Shown: positions 1-15,852, counted from the first letter of the stretch. The stretch is DNA of 64,000 bases from Sycobia sp. Sy_11 (GCA_018907035.1 JACCIC010000001.1:4384001-4448000), one strand, 5' to 3'. Numbers and translations are program-made. The notes: generated from the sequence alone by a model not told the origin.

Positions 1-545
1 AACATACAATGTTAACTGAACTCTGTTGTAGAAAAAATAATTTATTCGTAATTTTTGAAATGTAAGACTTTATTTTAATTTTAATCTAAGACCTATATTA
101 ATATTTAAAATTATTAAATTTGATTTTACCTCAGACCACTCGAAAGTCGTTATATTGAGTCGACCGTATATGCGAATTTATTATGAAGATACTATATGAT
201 ACAAGCTAAAAATGTGTATATTTTTAAAGGCTACTTTGAAACGTCAAACTACGAGTCTGAAACTGAAATTGTATTTCAAATTAAAATCTTTGTTTCATCT
301 CGTTATTTTTCTGTCACTCTAGTAGATATTCATATACTGCCGTTTTGTTATTTTATTTTACTTAAACTGTTTTATAATTATAACCACATTGTTTACTATA
401 AAATTACCTTGTTATAAACAAAAAGTTGATAAGAATTTGTCAAAAATAAAATAAAAAAATTTTAAATTTTCTTTGTGTTACTATATATTTCTGTACATTT
501 GTATTTTTATTGTAAATATTTAGTTTTGATATATTTCTCTTTTAG

Positions 546-611
546 GTACACAAACTATTCCTGATGGAGAAGAGAAGCCTAAGAAGAAGAAAAAATCTAA
601 GATACTAATAG
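546..611 (+). CDS. Linker exon, Lys-rich, presumably after an off-window protease domain
   Basis: A 66 nt exon with a pyrimidine-rich acceptor ending TTTTAG and a GTAAAG donor, phase 1 to 1. It encodes GTQT-x2-DGEEK followed by a run of lysines. The start matches the exon at 10868 (GTQT-x2-DGEEK), and the Lys-rich part resembles the terminal exon at 38119. Both of those exons follow a protease module, which implies that another module lies upstream of position 1. It is short, so the call rests on splice sites, phase and similarity to the other linkers. Confidence 0.6.
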
Positions 612-3600
612 GTAAAGTCAAATAATAACAAGTATAGTTTTCTTTGCGAATTTTGCTTGATTCTAATGAAACAGTTCAAAAAAAATGTAATTACAAACAG
701 ATTTTAAAGGTCCCACTGCAACACTATAAGATGGGTCCAATAAATGCTATAAATTAATATCCTTGCTCCTTATAATATAAGATTTATAGAGATATAATAA
801 GTAACACGATGACATGTATTTTTTTATGAATTATGTCCTAATTCTCTTCGAAACTTATTTCGGTAACTTAAAATCAAACAAAAAACTTCAACTATTTTAA
901 TGTTCTTTGGTTTATCAGCATCTTCAATAAATGTAAAAATAATCGTATATCAGATAATAGATATTACATAATGACACACCTGATTTTTCTTGTATAAATT
1001 TGTGTACGATTTTTTTGTTCTGAAATTTTAAATAAAGATTTTGTAAAAATAACGCGGTTAGGAAAAACATCCTCCTTGTAAAAAATTGCTTGGTTTATAA
1101 AAATCACGGTATTAGGAAACTTGACCCGACTACGATTCTACTTCAAATTTGAAATCTCGATTCAGTTACAATAACCAGGAACAATGAATATCTGGGATGC
1201 AAGAAATAACCCTCAAACTCTTGAAATTCTGTGTATTTGAGTAAAATCAAGTTCATACGTTTGTTTTAATTTTTGAATGGAAATTGTATAATGAGATTTT
1301 AAATAATAATCTAATTCAAAATTCTGAAAACTTTCTGAAACATCTAAATTTTGTATGAAAGTTAGTCAATCTATCGTATTTTTCACTCATTTTCTTAATT
1401 TAGTAGAGATATCCAGTCTGACATACCTAAAGCCACCAGTTAGTACAGCTTTCATCCTACAATGAATATTTCTGCATAAATATAATCATTTTAATTTATT
1501 ATTTAATTAATTTAATTACATAAATCTAGCTATTATTATTATAAAACATATACGAAGGAAGATATTAATTTTTCTAAGCACAAAAAATAAACAAAATTGA
1601 TTTTTGAAATAAAGAATTTATACTCTATACTAGTAAAATTCTAAAAAGTTTAAATTGGTCGATAAATTTTTATTAATATTCTTACTCGCTATATTCATTT
1701 AACCTTGCGTTCTAAATAAACTAATATATGCAAACGTGAAGGAAAATCTTTAGAAGAAATATGATAAAAAAATAAAAGGTAAGGTCAATCAGTTATATGT
1801 CTAATTTTGTTTGTACAGAAATTAGATATATTTTATACAAAATTATCTCCATAGCTTATTTGAATAACTATTTTGAATTTAATGGCATGAACGCATATCA
1901 AGTTTAAAGTTCAAAATTCAATCAATATAAAATTCAAGAATTTCTTTAAAAGAGAGTCACTTCATACGTGTACTTGATAATTGTTATGTAACTCTATTTC
2001 ATTTTTTATTATAATCATGAATCGTTCAATCCTACTAATTTGTCTAAAAATGAATTTTATCTGTGTATCAATGAAGTAATCTACATAATAAAATGAGATT
2101 GAGATTATCTGCTTATTGCTTCGCATGCTGAAACATATTCAATGCCTTTGAAATTACTTTAAAGTATTCATACGATATTTTTAAAATCATATATTTTCGA
2201 TTCATACATCAAGGTTCCATTAAATTTATACATGAGTTGGCCCTTAAAATACCGCAGTTATTTTTAGGAATATGAAGTTCATGTTTCATCTTGTGCAAAT
2301 GCTTTTAATAAATTGCATCTTATTTCTCTTTATCATCACAAACCTAAAGTAATCTGCCGTTGAAAAACTGCAGATTCAAGCTCACAGAGATAATGCATTT
2401 CTTAACTTGAATGGATACTAGTCTATAATGAATTTTCTTTTATTAGGTTAAGAATAACGGCATACTTACTGCGATATTATTAGAAAGGTGAAATATTCAT
2501 TACATTATATGAAAACCAGCTAAAGCATAAATAACTTTTTGGGTTAGCCTGAAGAATATCTCATAAAATGACCAGTAAGAGAAGTACCGTGAAATTGTTC
2601 TAAATATCTTCTAAAAATACGATTATGATATAGATATTAGTGCCAGAGTATATTTCGAATGAAAGTAATAAAAATAAGAACGTATTAAGAATAATATGGT
2701 AATAAGAATATATTAAAAAAGTTGATTGAACTGGTGGCTATAGTACTGGACTTTTTTGTTAAAGCATATGAGAATGAGATGACATACATATAATTGACTT
2801 AATTTTCTCTTTACATTCTGAAGTACGGATAAAAATTAAGTAGAAATTTGTTTTTCCATGATAATGAGTGGACTGTTATCCATAGTTATAAAATAAAATA
2901 AAGAACAAACTTATGAATGTGATGACGTTTTCTCTAGTTGAAAATAAATACCTCTTTAATGTGCTGTGTTTTTGTTGTACAAGTTTCTTTCTTCTTTTCT
3001 TTCGAATAAAAATACCTTCAAGATAATTTCTTTATGAACAAAAAATTGAAGACAATTCTAGTTAAAAAATACTTTGTTCGTATACATATATATACACACT
3101 GCTAAATTTCTATTAATGATGTTTTCATAAAAATTATAGAATAACACTCTGAGAAATAGTTCGTTTCTTCGAACTAAGTGTTCTCGAGATAAGTATTCTT
3201 GGTTCTTCGAAAGAGCCCGCTTTAGTGTCTGCAAAATAAATATTTCTATTTATCTAAAACTTTCAAAACCAAAGAAATTTGTTCCTTTTAGAGTTCTGAA
3301 AAATTCTAAATAAATCATATTTGACATTAGTAAAATCATTAAAAATGTAGCATTTAGGCACTTACTTCTACATATTAATATTTTATTATAAAAACTTATA
3401 TTTGATATCATTGTATTTTAGGCAAAATTGTCTGTAGCGAGCAAGGAAATTTGTCTGAGCTATCCATAGACCCTAGAGTAAAAGGTAAGGTTGATAACTG
3501 AAATGAACAGATTTCTTTGCACTAAGAATGTACAAAAATTATAGTAAATGTTCGCTTTTGCTTTCTTTTTCGATTATTATTAATCTAAAACAATAATGGA

Positions 3601-3912
3601 ATTCTCAAATCACGATCTATCTCTTCTATAAAAATCAAATTTGGTATAGTCTATTGGAATATATTTCGATTTCTTCTTTATTTGTTTTTAATTCCCAAAT
3701 AATTTATGGCCTCGTTGTTCCATAGAACATGTGCCCTTAAACACTATCGTATTTTTTCTGAAATATAAAGAACTAAATTATTAAAGAATTATTCATATTT
3801 TATAATTATATCTGACATTGTATCATTTTAAATATTTAATATAAATAATAGATTTCTTAAGTATTTCAATATTTATAAGGCAAACTATTTATTTTACATT
3901 TGTTTTAATATA

Positions 3913-3958
<46 letters not shown>

Positions 3959-6900
3959 GATATACATGTTTGATTTTAGTTTAATAATGAAGAATTAAAA
4001 TAAGTAAATCTAATGAAAATGTTCCATATAATACATTGTTACAGAGGACGGATCAGATTGAGTTATGGAAATCTTGATTGTTTCTATGATCACTGCCTTC
4101 TAATTTTTCTCAAGCTTATATTCATTTTGTGAAACGGAAAACTTTATTTTTCACTAAAAATTTTGCATAAAGAGTTTGATACGTACAAAACTTTAATTTA
4201 AATTTATCTTTACGTTCTCTTTTTACTTTGATTATACTGTCAAGGTTTCATAATTTCAGTACAAATGTAGTTGAAAAATAAAAGTAAAATATGCAATTCC
4301 CAGGAAAGTTGCATTTAAACGCTTTATTTCAAAATTTTCCTTCTTTCAATTCTGGAATCATAAATAAGGTTTTCCAATAGAAAAACTCAAATTGCTTTTG
4401 AAATTTATTTGAAGGTAATGGTCGTTCACATAATAATTCAATAACACATGAATCCCTTTTGGATTATATCACTGTTGTAATTATTTTATTTAAGTTGTGC
4501 TTTGATAACAAGATAATTTGAATTGATCATGGCAATGATTCATTGTACAAAATATTTTTTTATTGATAAGGAGAGCTCGTAAGATAAGGGTAAAAGATAA
4601 TGTTAAAATTGAGCAAGGTAATACAGATTTCTTTCAAATTGATATTACAGACCTCATTCTGAAGGTTAGTAATGAAAGGCACCATATAAAATTTTTTACG
4701 GTTATATGCACACATCGATTATGTAAAAATATATTTTTGTATTTTATTTTGAATTTACCTATTTTATAGCAGTATAGTTTAGGGAAGTAACTTTAAATTA
4801 AATATAATAAGAGATACATTTATAAAGTAAAGTATAATTATAAAATTTATGTAACTTATTTTGTCATGCTATAAAGCCTATTAAAGCCATTACGAATAAC
4901 CAATATAAATATTAATTTTAGGTTCAAATTTAGAAGCGCAAGGCATTGTCGGAGGTCAGCCAGCGGTCAAAAATCAGTTTAAATACCAAGTATCGCTATT
5001 AAAAGATAATATTCACGTATGCGGGGGCTCGCTCCTTGACAGTAGATTTATGATGACAGCAGCGCATTGTGTATACAATGCTGAGAAAAGAAAGTTCATA
5101 TCCGGTCGTTTCACTGTTCTCATAACTGCTATTAGTTTACGATTTCTGGATGATAATGTGATAAAAGACTCGGTGAAACGAGTTTTTTTGCTTGCGGAAT
5201 TCACTTACATTCGAACGGATTCCGATGGCTCAGGTGGATATGTAGCTGATTTAGCTTTAATTAAGGTATGATTTATCATATTGTTATAAAATGTGGAGAT
5301 TCAAACTTTGTGGTCGCTTTTCGGCAAATGCTCTAAACTGACTCACCTAAAACTAACCATGATATAATAGGACAGTTTTTTTGGTAATATTCTACTATCT
5401 CTTAATCAGCACATAATTTTTTATCGAATCAACACCTAATTATATTCTGTAATGTAACGAAGTGTTATAGTTTTCTTATTTTTCAGATAATAAATTATTA
5501 CTTTCATTTTAATCTTATTATTACTAGAATAGTTCAAGTTTATCATAAGTACAATTAAATGTTAAAATTCTTGCGTAACAAGTACTCAAATAATCTCCTT
5601 TTATTTTAAGAAGAAGAAAAAATATTTTAGATTATGTAAATATAAATCAATGTAGAGCTATTCTTTTAATTTTTGCTACTTAATTAGAGCTTATTTATGT
5701 ATTAGTTGCTGAATCGTCGATATAATCATATATTATTATAGTGATATTAATTTCATAATTTGTGTATCAGACGAAAGGCAGATTGAAGCTAGATGGAAAT
5801 CTTTACCTGAAAGCTTTGCAGATATGTTCACGTGAGGATTCTTTAATTTTTGATAAAAGTTTAATTGTAAGTGGTTATGGATATACGAAGATTGATTACA
5901 CAAGAGATGCAGACACTAGGGATTACAAGAAAATAGGATACTCGAATCGTGATTTACGATTTGCTGAAGTAGAAATAGTGTCTGATGCAGTATGCATGAA
6001 CTATCATAAATATTATAAACCTGATAAGCACCTTTGTGGCAAAGTAAAGCAACATGCTGTGTCCTTAGCAGAAGGAACTTGTCACGTACGTAATACTATA
6101 TTAAGCAAAACATTTCTTTAAAAATAATATTTATTTTTTACACCCATATACTTTATATTTTATGCAGGGCGATGATGGGAATCCACTTGTCCATGATGGT
6201 CACATTTTGGTTGGAGTGCTGTCTGCTAATTCAAGTGGTTGTTACGAAAGTCAAGAACCCGCTGTTTACACAAACGTTGCATATTATTCGGAATTTATCA
6301 ATAATGTGTTAAGACGCAAATTAACTCCTGACATGCTTACTGCCACTTGGAGGCGAAAGTCGATCTTTCATTCGACATACAAACTTATGGAAGGTTAATA
6401 ATAAGTTCTAAGTATTATATAGTAAACAATGTAGAAGATACATTTTAAATTTATGCACCTTGGTCATACATTTTTTTGGATTTGTCCTCATTCAAGTAGT
6501 TTTGAGTTTTCATAGATTTGTACCATTAGTACATATGCAAGGAGAAGCTATCAGATACGACTGATGAATATGGTGTAGACTACGTGATATAACTCTAATT
6601 GAATAAAAAATGATCTCTTCTAATGTTTTAAGATTAGTCGGTGTCCCATCTCCAAGATATGATACTTTCTTAATGATAGTTACCGTGCTTCTCTTTAATG
6701 AAATGTTTTATGCTATTATTGTATTTTATACTATAGTCAGAATGAATTTTTAAGCAAGAAAGTTATAATTCTCATACATTTGCATATTTATATTTTTTTA
6801 ATTATTAATTGAAGTACGGCCGAATTTATTTACTACATGTCAGTATAGGTAGACAATCGTCTGCTAAAACACGAAAAATCAGTCGAAATTTAACAGTGAT

Positions 6901-9900
6901 TAACAAACTTTTAGGGACATAAATTCGTTAGTTTTTTCTTTGAAATACTATTATTTTTTTGAATCCTATATCAAAAATTAAATTCTTTATAAAATTTCTG
7001 TTAATAGTTATTATAATTAATATAGTAATAAATGGAAATATATTATAATTGTAAGTAAGAAAGTACAATGTCTTGAAAATGGAAGAAAAAAGGACTTAAA
7101 ACTATATTTTATAAAAGACTTATTTTCGAGGTAAGATTTAGTAGTACTTTAAACAAAAGTCAATTTGAACAAAATATATTAGTATATCTGATAGCCTCTT
7201 ATGTAAGAAATTTTTAAATTAGCGATTTATTTTAACTCTTATTTCTTTTTTCATATTGTATTTTTAGACCCATGAAATATTGAATTTGTGTTTGAAGTAT
7301 TAAAAGTATTGATATGTTTACATCGACAATTTGACTGCAGTGATACATAAATTTATTGAGTTGATTAACTGGAGGTAGCTGCTTTTACTAATTTTCTTTT
7401 TTTTTGAGAATTGTTGTACTTGTGCATTTAATTTGTAAATACAGGGATTCTATTATATTAGTTAGCTGTGTTCACGTTCTTAATACACTGAATGTATCCA
7501 TGAAAACGGTAACTTTACAGAGATTTTCTTGCAATGCATCATCTAACTATACAATTTAATACATGCTTTTTGGTATTTTTGTAATTAGACTTTCAAAAAC
7601 AACTCCAAAGCACTTTCATTTATTTAGCGTTTAGTTATTTTACTTTATTTCTAATTCTTGATAGTTTTGAATATATCGTTTTCTTATCAGTGATAAAGTT
7701 AATTTTGATTATTACGCATATAAGAAAGGAAAATCGTTGGTGCATTTTTTTGGTGAGTTTTCGTAGTTTTTTAAAGTTGATTTTTCGTAGCTGTTTTGAT
7801 GAAATTTTGAACGTCGTTAAAGGATATTATGAGATTATTGTTTATAGTCCACAAAAGTCGCAATGATGTACAGATCTGCAACTAAATGAAAAGTTATTTT
7901 CGATGGGTTTCAGGTTTTGGACACTGTTTCTGCTGTAGCTAGATTCAATAGTAGATAAATAAATGCTTCTTTTCGAAATATTATGGATATTAAGTTAAAT
8001 TTGAATTCAAGCATCAGCTTTAAAGATGCGATGAGTCTGTGAACAAGATTTTTCTTGCTTAAATACATAATACCTCTATTTCCTTCGATTTTGGAGATGT
8101 ATCTTATTTGTTAACACTAATTTTTTCTAAACCGTTGGTGTAATCGTCATTGGTCAGGTGTTATTTCTTGCATAATTTCATCTTCTTTCGTCCGTTGTTG
8201 TGTTCTAATTGTGGCATAAGTAAGTTAATCAGTACTTTATGAGGTAAATTAACTTTGTCGTAATTGACTAGTGATATGTCACACTCAGTCAATCAGTCAG
8301 CTATGTCAGAAGGATGTTCTATTGCAAGAGTAATGCAGTGGGAAAAACTTGTGAGTTGATTGATTGAATTGATAGTGAGTTGATAATTTAATGACACCTT
8401 GAGTATTCAATGAATTATTATGTATACTCGTTAATTTTTATTCCTGATTATCATGTCGATAAGTAAATAAACACGAATCAATAATTGAAAACGCCGTTTG
8501 TCAATCAGTGCTCGAGAAAAACTATCTTTAAATAATTTTATATATACATAACATTTGGAGTTTGAATTTCGTGTTTATTGTTATGAAAGTTATATTATAA
8601 ATAATACAATTTTTTAATTATTTTTTTCTCAAATATACAGCATTGTTAAGAAGCAAAAGGAATCTTCTTCCTGATTGATTTTTTTATGAATATTTATAGC
8701 TTAAGTAAATATAAGTATGAGTAAATTTTATATCTATTATGGAACAATTTACTTTAATAATAAAACAATTTAGTAATATTCATTTCCTTATACATTTTTT
8801 CAATTAATTTGAATAAGTAGAATTGTACAAAGTGTAAGACATTTAATGCATTAAAATTGAAAACTGGTCTTAACGGCAGTATTAGTTTAGTCAAAATGAA
8901 AGAACGCTAGTAGCTAGTTGATCATCATGTTTTATAACAAGGATTTGTTTTTTCATCCAATGCTGAGTATGTGATATTTTTCATTAAATTTTCGAGCTGT
9001 TCAAACAGAAGTACAGTTCTCGCAATTTTATTGTTATTTTCATGTGTACATCTATTAGAACGAGATTAATTGAGTGAAATTATTGCAATATAAATCGTCC
9101 AAGTCGTTTTCAATATTGCCGGTTTTATGCTGCAGATTGATAAATTGATTTTTGTACAATCTACTCCATTTTAAAAATAAATGTTTTGGAATTAGTATGG
9201 TATATTGTAGATATTCATTTAACTCTATAAAAAAGTTTTTAAAGCCAGTTCTTATCACTTGCCATGAGATATTGACTTGGCTTTGTAAACGTTCGATCAT
9301 TTCATTAACCGTTCTAAAGTGCATGAACTACTTAAATAAGTGCATATTCTTTAAATTGCCTTTCATACTTAGAATGATAGTGAATCGGATAATGTTTTTT
9401 AGTGTGGCGAAACGAGCAATCCCATCTTGCAGTAGATGTAAGCAATGATCATTATTTAGCCAGCGCATAAAGTATCGTAGCATTTCTGTAAGAGGGATAA
9501 AATATTTTTTAGTCATTGCACGCTAACAACGGTTAGAAATTAAGATTAAATTTCTGGACTTAGTTTAATTCTAGCTTATGTTAGATTTGATGCTCTATCG
9601 TTTTGTCCACATTAAAATTATACAAATGCAAATTCTATAAATAAATTTGTTCGTTTGTTTTTGTTTAACACACTACGTTTTGCCAAATAACAGCTCTTTT
9701 ATTCTCAATTACTTTCTGCAATATTCTATAATCTCTATGAAAGTTGATTGATAAAACGTAGAGAAAGCATATATCACAATTATTTTTGTATTTTGTTTGT
9801 AAATTTCATATTACAGATTTATGATATATCAAAATTTTAAGTTGAAGTCCCTCAATTATTTAGCTAAAAACTTTGATTGTAAAACGAAAAATGCAACTAG

Positions 9901-12570
9901 AAATTTTGAGTTTTACAGTACCTAGATTTTTATAGTATTCTGATGGAATAATATTTCGAATCTTCTATTTTTTGTTGCGGAACTGACCCAATGGTATTAT
10001 CATAACGTTTCCGCAATGAATATTTACACTGTTTTGAGATCGATTTGTGACACATTCGTTAGCAACATATCAAAGCCCGTGAGCACAATTTTAAAAAATA
10101 ACAGTTTGTAAAAATATAGGAATATGGTTTCAGTATTTTCGTAAAATTTATACCTTGGAAGAAAAATTAAGAAACCAAGAACTTATTAAATCACTTTCAG
10201 TAGAGTTTTCAAATACGTATTGCTCGAACTCTTCCTTAAATTTAGTGTCACAATAAGGTAAATACAATTAATTTTGCAACTGAAACTCCAAATTAATAAA
10301 CAAAACTTTCTTGAGTATTTCAAAAAATTGACTCGTGCGGATTTTTAGAAAACGCAACCTTTGCTCGATATCTTTTGTCGTCAACATAAAAATATGGTTC
10401 AACTTTTTTGATTTACAATTAATAATAACCCGAAATTGATTAACTTTGGAGTGATATACAAGCTTCAGTGCTAATTGATTATACATATATACATTACATT
10501 TGGAAAAGATCCAAAAATATTTGAGGAAGTTATAGCAATATAAATTTTAAACAACTAATGTAATAAAATTTTAATATATTCTTGGTTACGACTTTTAATA
10601 TCCAAAAATAAATAAAAAGTTGTTTCGTCATTTATCGACTACTAGATTACTTATTAGTATATTATTTTCTGACTTTTTACAACAGCAAGGTGAATTGAAT
10701 ATAGATCAATGAAAAGGATTAAGAAGAGAATTAATAAAAAGCCAGTGGAAAAAATTTTTACCCAAACTTCTAAAAGCATATAATTGTTTTACATTCTACT
10801 TCGATATGTTTATATACGTTTATATTAATCTTACCAATATATGTTTCTCACGTTGCTTTCATTTTAGGTACACAAACCCATGCAGACGGGGAGGAGAAGG
10901 AAGAAAGCTATGTAAAAGGTAAGTCTAATGAAAGCAAAAGTTTTAATTCTACTTGCACAAAAAATAAACATAATATGCACGAATTTTTTTCCCTAGCTTC
11001 CTCTGAAAGTACCGATCCCGACCTTTCATAGAATCACCAAGCTTTACTTAGCGCACCAGAACATCTCTTCTCCGATCAACACTGTCCGCTTTGATTTCCG
11101 AAGCTTAATATAATTTGTGGCCTCTTACACAGTGGTCAACGTGGCCTCAGATATGAACAAGTCGTCTCTGTACTCAGCGGTTCACAAAGCCAGAGAACCA
11201 AATGCTATCAGGATTACGTACGGCCTTTTAAATAGGATCCGTTATGTCGTTTTCCTATTATGAGGCCATAAATTATTTAGTTTAATTATAATATTATAAA
11301 TATTATTATATATATAGTAAATAATTTCTACTAACTCTCCTTTGTTTCTAACTGCTGAATTAAAATTAGACTTTAGTTTATACATATTTATATTTATATA
11401 TAATATACTTTATATTTATACGTCGTTTGTCACATCGATCGCAGATACGTATATATTTTTATAGCATTGCGGGTAAAGTAAAATCTATATTCACGCTTTA
11501 TTTTTAAGGCGTAATAGAATTCAATTTTAGGCCTTAATTTTACCTGCAGTACTTATGGACATTAACGATTAACAATATTTCTTGCATAGAAAATGTAAGA
11601 ATAAGGCACACAATGATAAAAATATTTAAAAAAATTAAAACAAAACATAATTTTTTTTTATATATAAACATTTTCCGAGAATTCTGTATTCAACGCTTAA
11701 TTTTTTATAAAGTAGCCATCAGCCGTTTCATTTTCAATGAAATGGCAAAGAAATATTTAAAATGTCGTTTCTAAAACTTACATTTCATTTTTTGCTTTTC
11801 AAATGGATATATTTTTAATAATTTTTAATAATTAATAAACTTGATTTTTCTAATAACGTATTTAATTAATGATTAATTAAATTTTTTACTGTTAACATTA
11901 ATATCTTTAACATTTAAGTTTATATATATGGAATGGGGATTCACCCCTCCAAAGCGCCCTCCAATAAAGTATAAACTTTACTGTATAAACTTTACTGTAC
12001 TTTACCTCAAGTAAAGTATAAACTTTTCCTTAAAAGTTAATTTACATTTTCCGTTCGCCCTACTATAAAATAGTATATGCATTCCGGGTGTAAAATTTTC
12101 TGGCCACCTGTGATCAACAACGCATTCGGTACAATTTCGCCGATCTCGTGAGCGTCGTTCAGACTAGGGTGCAAAATTACATTTTATGCCCATATTGCAT
12201 TATTTACTATTTGGGATAATAGGTTATTCAAAAGGGAAATTTTTAAGCATTGAGCTTTACATTGAACAGCTTCGGAGCTCGAATTCGACTTTTTTCAAGA
12301 GATTTTTTTACCAAAAATTATAGTTTTGACAATTGGCAAGAAAAAAAGTATATCTTTCCTAGGTGAGTTCATCCTTGTTTTCTGAAAATATTAGTTTTTA
12401 AAATGGTGATTACAATCTGCAAGTTTTAATTACTAATAATAATTTTTATGAAAGAATTAGTATGGAAAGGGAATGCCGAACTTTATTGTGAGTCCGTAAG
12501 TTTTGAATTCGTTTGAAATATTGTTCCTTTACTTTTGTAGATAAAAATATATTTATTATATACAGAGTTG

Positions 12571-12627
<57 letters not shown>

Positions 12628-14687
12628 GACACACAGTACACACACAGCACACACACGCATGCGCGGCCTTTTCTAGGCTTCAAATATAACAATAATTATA
12701 AGGCTTATCACGATAGCAAACAATCTCTCCATCTCTTCCTTACAAAATTTTAGATTAAATAATTGTTTAAAACATTTCTACCTGTAATGAAAAGCTTCAA
12801 TTGTAAACACATTTAAATTGAATTTAATTTAAAGTAAAAATTTAAAGAGAATCATAGCTTTTTACACAGTTTTTATAACGATATAAACATAAATTTAATT
12901 CTTTTAAATTCATTGTTTCACAATAATTTTCTAAAAGTTTAAAATACTCTTCCACTTACGATCATGTTTTCATAATATTGATAATAAAAAGGCTTTTTTA
13001 TAAGGCATTTCGGAAACAAGGATTCGACGATGCAAATTTTCTGAATTTTTCAATATTTATAATTCAAGCTTATTCATTCTGTTTAATTATTTAATATACT
13101 TTGTGCATTTTTTATTGTATTCTATTTATACATTTGAAATCAGAACATTATATTTTTAAATAATCATAATAATTACTATAATTATTGTTTGTCTTTTGAT
13201 ACTTCACCATTATTATGGCTATTAATAACATTTATTATTCATTTGATTAATTATTAAATGACGTACAATTTGACAAATGAATAAATATTTTTGAAATAAT
13301 AAAATTGTATCTTCCTCTACTGTGCACAACTTTTTATGAATAAATTCAGTTAATTATAATAGCATAAAAAATATTTACCCTTGAAACCAGATGTGACTTT
13401 GTGAAATTATAATCTTTCGAAAACCTAATAGTTTCTGGTGCTGTAGTACTAACCTAAGAGCCCTGGTACTATTGATATTCGAGGTAGCAATTGAACCAAT
13501 TGAGGTAATAAAAAAAAAATTTTTTAGAGTGACAAAGTGATGGACTAGTGAAAGAAAGTGGTGAAAAAGAGCTAATGTTATAAGCAGAAAAAACCTTTTT
13601 CTTAAAAGCTATCATAACCATGATTAACGCTTTTGCCTCTACTCGTATATTATAAATGTCACATATATTTATTTGTCGCTAGTGAAGTGTACAATGATAT
13701 TTTTTAGATTGAATAGAAATTTTCAATTGAAAAAAGTATTAAAATTTTCATTAAAAATTTTCGTTACAAATAAGCCTAATTTTTGGCACTTGTAATGCAA
13801 TTTCGTTAATCATAAGCATTTAATAATATACGGGTAAAGATCTCGGTGATGCCGACTTACATTCTGAACTTACTGTATAGCAATGGACGAGCGTAGAACT
13901 GGCAGATCCCCAACACGCCTCATACAGTCCTTTAACACTTATTCAGTGCATCACACGTCCCTACGTATTGTATCTTTCAAATATATTTTCTACTTTAGTT
14001 TCTTTGAATATTATGTGTAATATCAACTTTTACAGAACTTTTATCTATGTCAGGGCACCGAAAACTCATGTTATAATGTAGTAATATAGTGTCTTATAGT
14101 GGTTATTTCCTGCATTCCGTGACTTCATTATAATACATCTGCATACCGATAAACTTGTATAAAAATAGAGTCGAAAATATAATTTTTGAGAATAAATCTG
14201 CATAACAATAAGTATGCATAAAATAAATATCGATAAAAATATTTATTAAATCAAATAAAATAAAATAAAAATGCAGTTAGTTCCAAGCATTCGTTATAAA
14301 TTTAGATAACAGTTATACAGAAATCATAGAACAGTTATACAGAATATGTGTAATCGCTTAATTTACATATATACGCATATCTTAATGAACAAATGTATTG
14401 GTCCAATAAGCGCACATAAATTTTTGAAAAGCAGTAAAAACTGTATGATCTATATTCTAGATATAACTCTTATATCTTTCTTGTAAGAATCAGAATGTTC
14501 ATCGTTCATTGTAAATATATTTCTGTTTCATTGAAAAGAATAATGATAGAACATATCTAAAATAACATTATCTGCGAAAACATTAAAAATCATTTATAGT
14601 TAAGATAATCGGAGATAAGAGGAGATAAAGAGGGGAGGATGGAGACAAGAGATAGGAAGGAACATCGTACACCATTAACAGCAACTG

Positions 14688-14749
<62 letters not shown>

Positions 14750-15720
14750 GTATACAAGTAAATTTCCAGCGTTTATCAAAAGATGGCGTCACCAGTAGAT
14801 CCCGGGCAGAAAAGTGGGACTTCATAAGTTATTTTTGTAAATTGTATATCTGTCAGGAACTTTGCAGCATTATATTTGAACATTTCTTTCGGGTTCGCTT
14901 ATTTTATCAAATATTGTGTTACCAGATAAATAAACGTCATATGCTGGATCCGCAGCTTCTATTTGTTAATATGAGAAAAAGTGCAGCTGATGTCTATCAT
15001 TTAGTTTCGGAAACATATGGGACGGAATTTCTTGATGAATCGACATGCCACGACTGAATGAAATGGTTTAAAAGTGGTGATTTTGAAGTTGAAGAGAAGA
15101 ATCGCTCAAGAAACCAGAAAAGGTTTGAAGTCGAAGAATTAGACGCTTTGCAGGATGACGATCCATGTCAGATTCAAGAAGAATTTGCTGCATCATTGGG
15201 TTTCACGTAACAAGCTGTTTCCCTGCGCCTAAAAGCATTGAAAATCATTCAAAAGGATGGTAACTGGGTATTGAGAAGGATGGAAATATTCAGAATAGTC
15301 AAATCATCAAAGGACCATTGTATCGAACTCAATTTATTCCTTTGAAGTGAGTTTTTTAGGAAGAACGACCAGAATATGAGACCAGTTATATGTCTGTCAT
15401 TTTTCATCACGATAATGCGAGGATACATATGTGTGGCTTCGGTCAAAAACTATTTGGAAAATAGTGGATTGCAAATTCTGCTTTATTTGCCTAAAAGTCA
15501 AGACTTGGTAATATCTGACTACCACCTCTTGTTGATCAATACAGAACGCTCTTACTGGAATGCGCTTCAGTTGAGTAGAGGGAATAAAAAATTAGTTCAA
15601 TACGTTGTTGGATTCGAAAGGCGAGGAATATTTTGGTTCAGAATTCATAAGAATAAAATCTCACATTTTAGAAAAAAAACGCTGAAACGCTGGAAAAATG
15701 CTTACTTCTATACCCAATCG

Positions 15721-15792
<72 letters not shown>

Positions 15793-15795
15793 ATA

Positions 15796-15852
<57 letters not shown>

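Larger units (their letters stand above)
6394..10867 (+). other. Intron or inter-gene interval with nested decayed coding sequence
   Basis: AT-rich DNA between protease domain 1 and the next linker exon. Apart from the decayed minus-strand coding stretches at 9055-9485 and 10154-10486, I see no ORF, repeat array or RNA gene. No convincing signal-peptide exon was found here, which favours one continuous host gene. Confidence 0.5.

Noticed and set aside
4563..4769. Basic peptide resembling a linker exon ([12 protein letters not shown])
   Set aside because: The nearest AG/GT borders give phase 2 to 1, which does not fit the phase-1 linkers, and the phase-1 reading hits a stop after a few codons.
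12446..12753. ORFs of alternating Tyr-Ile residues, here and in other TA arrays
   Set aside because: These are direct translations of (TA)n microsatellites.
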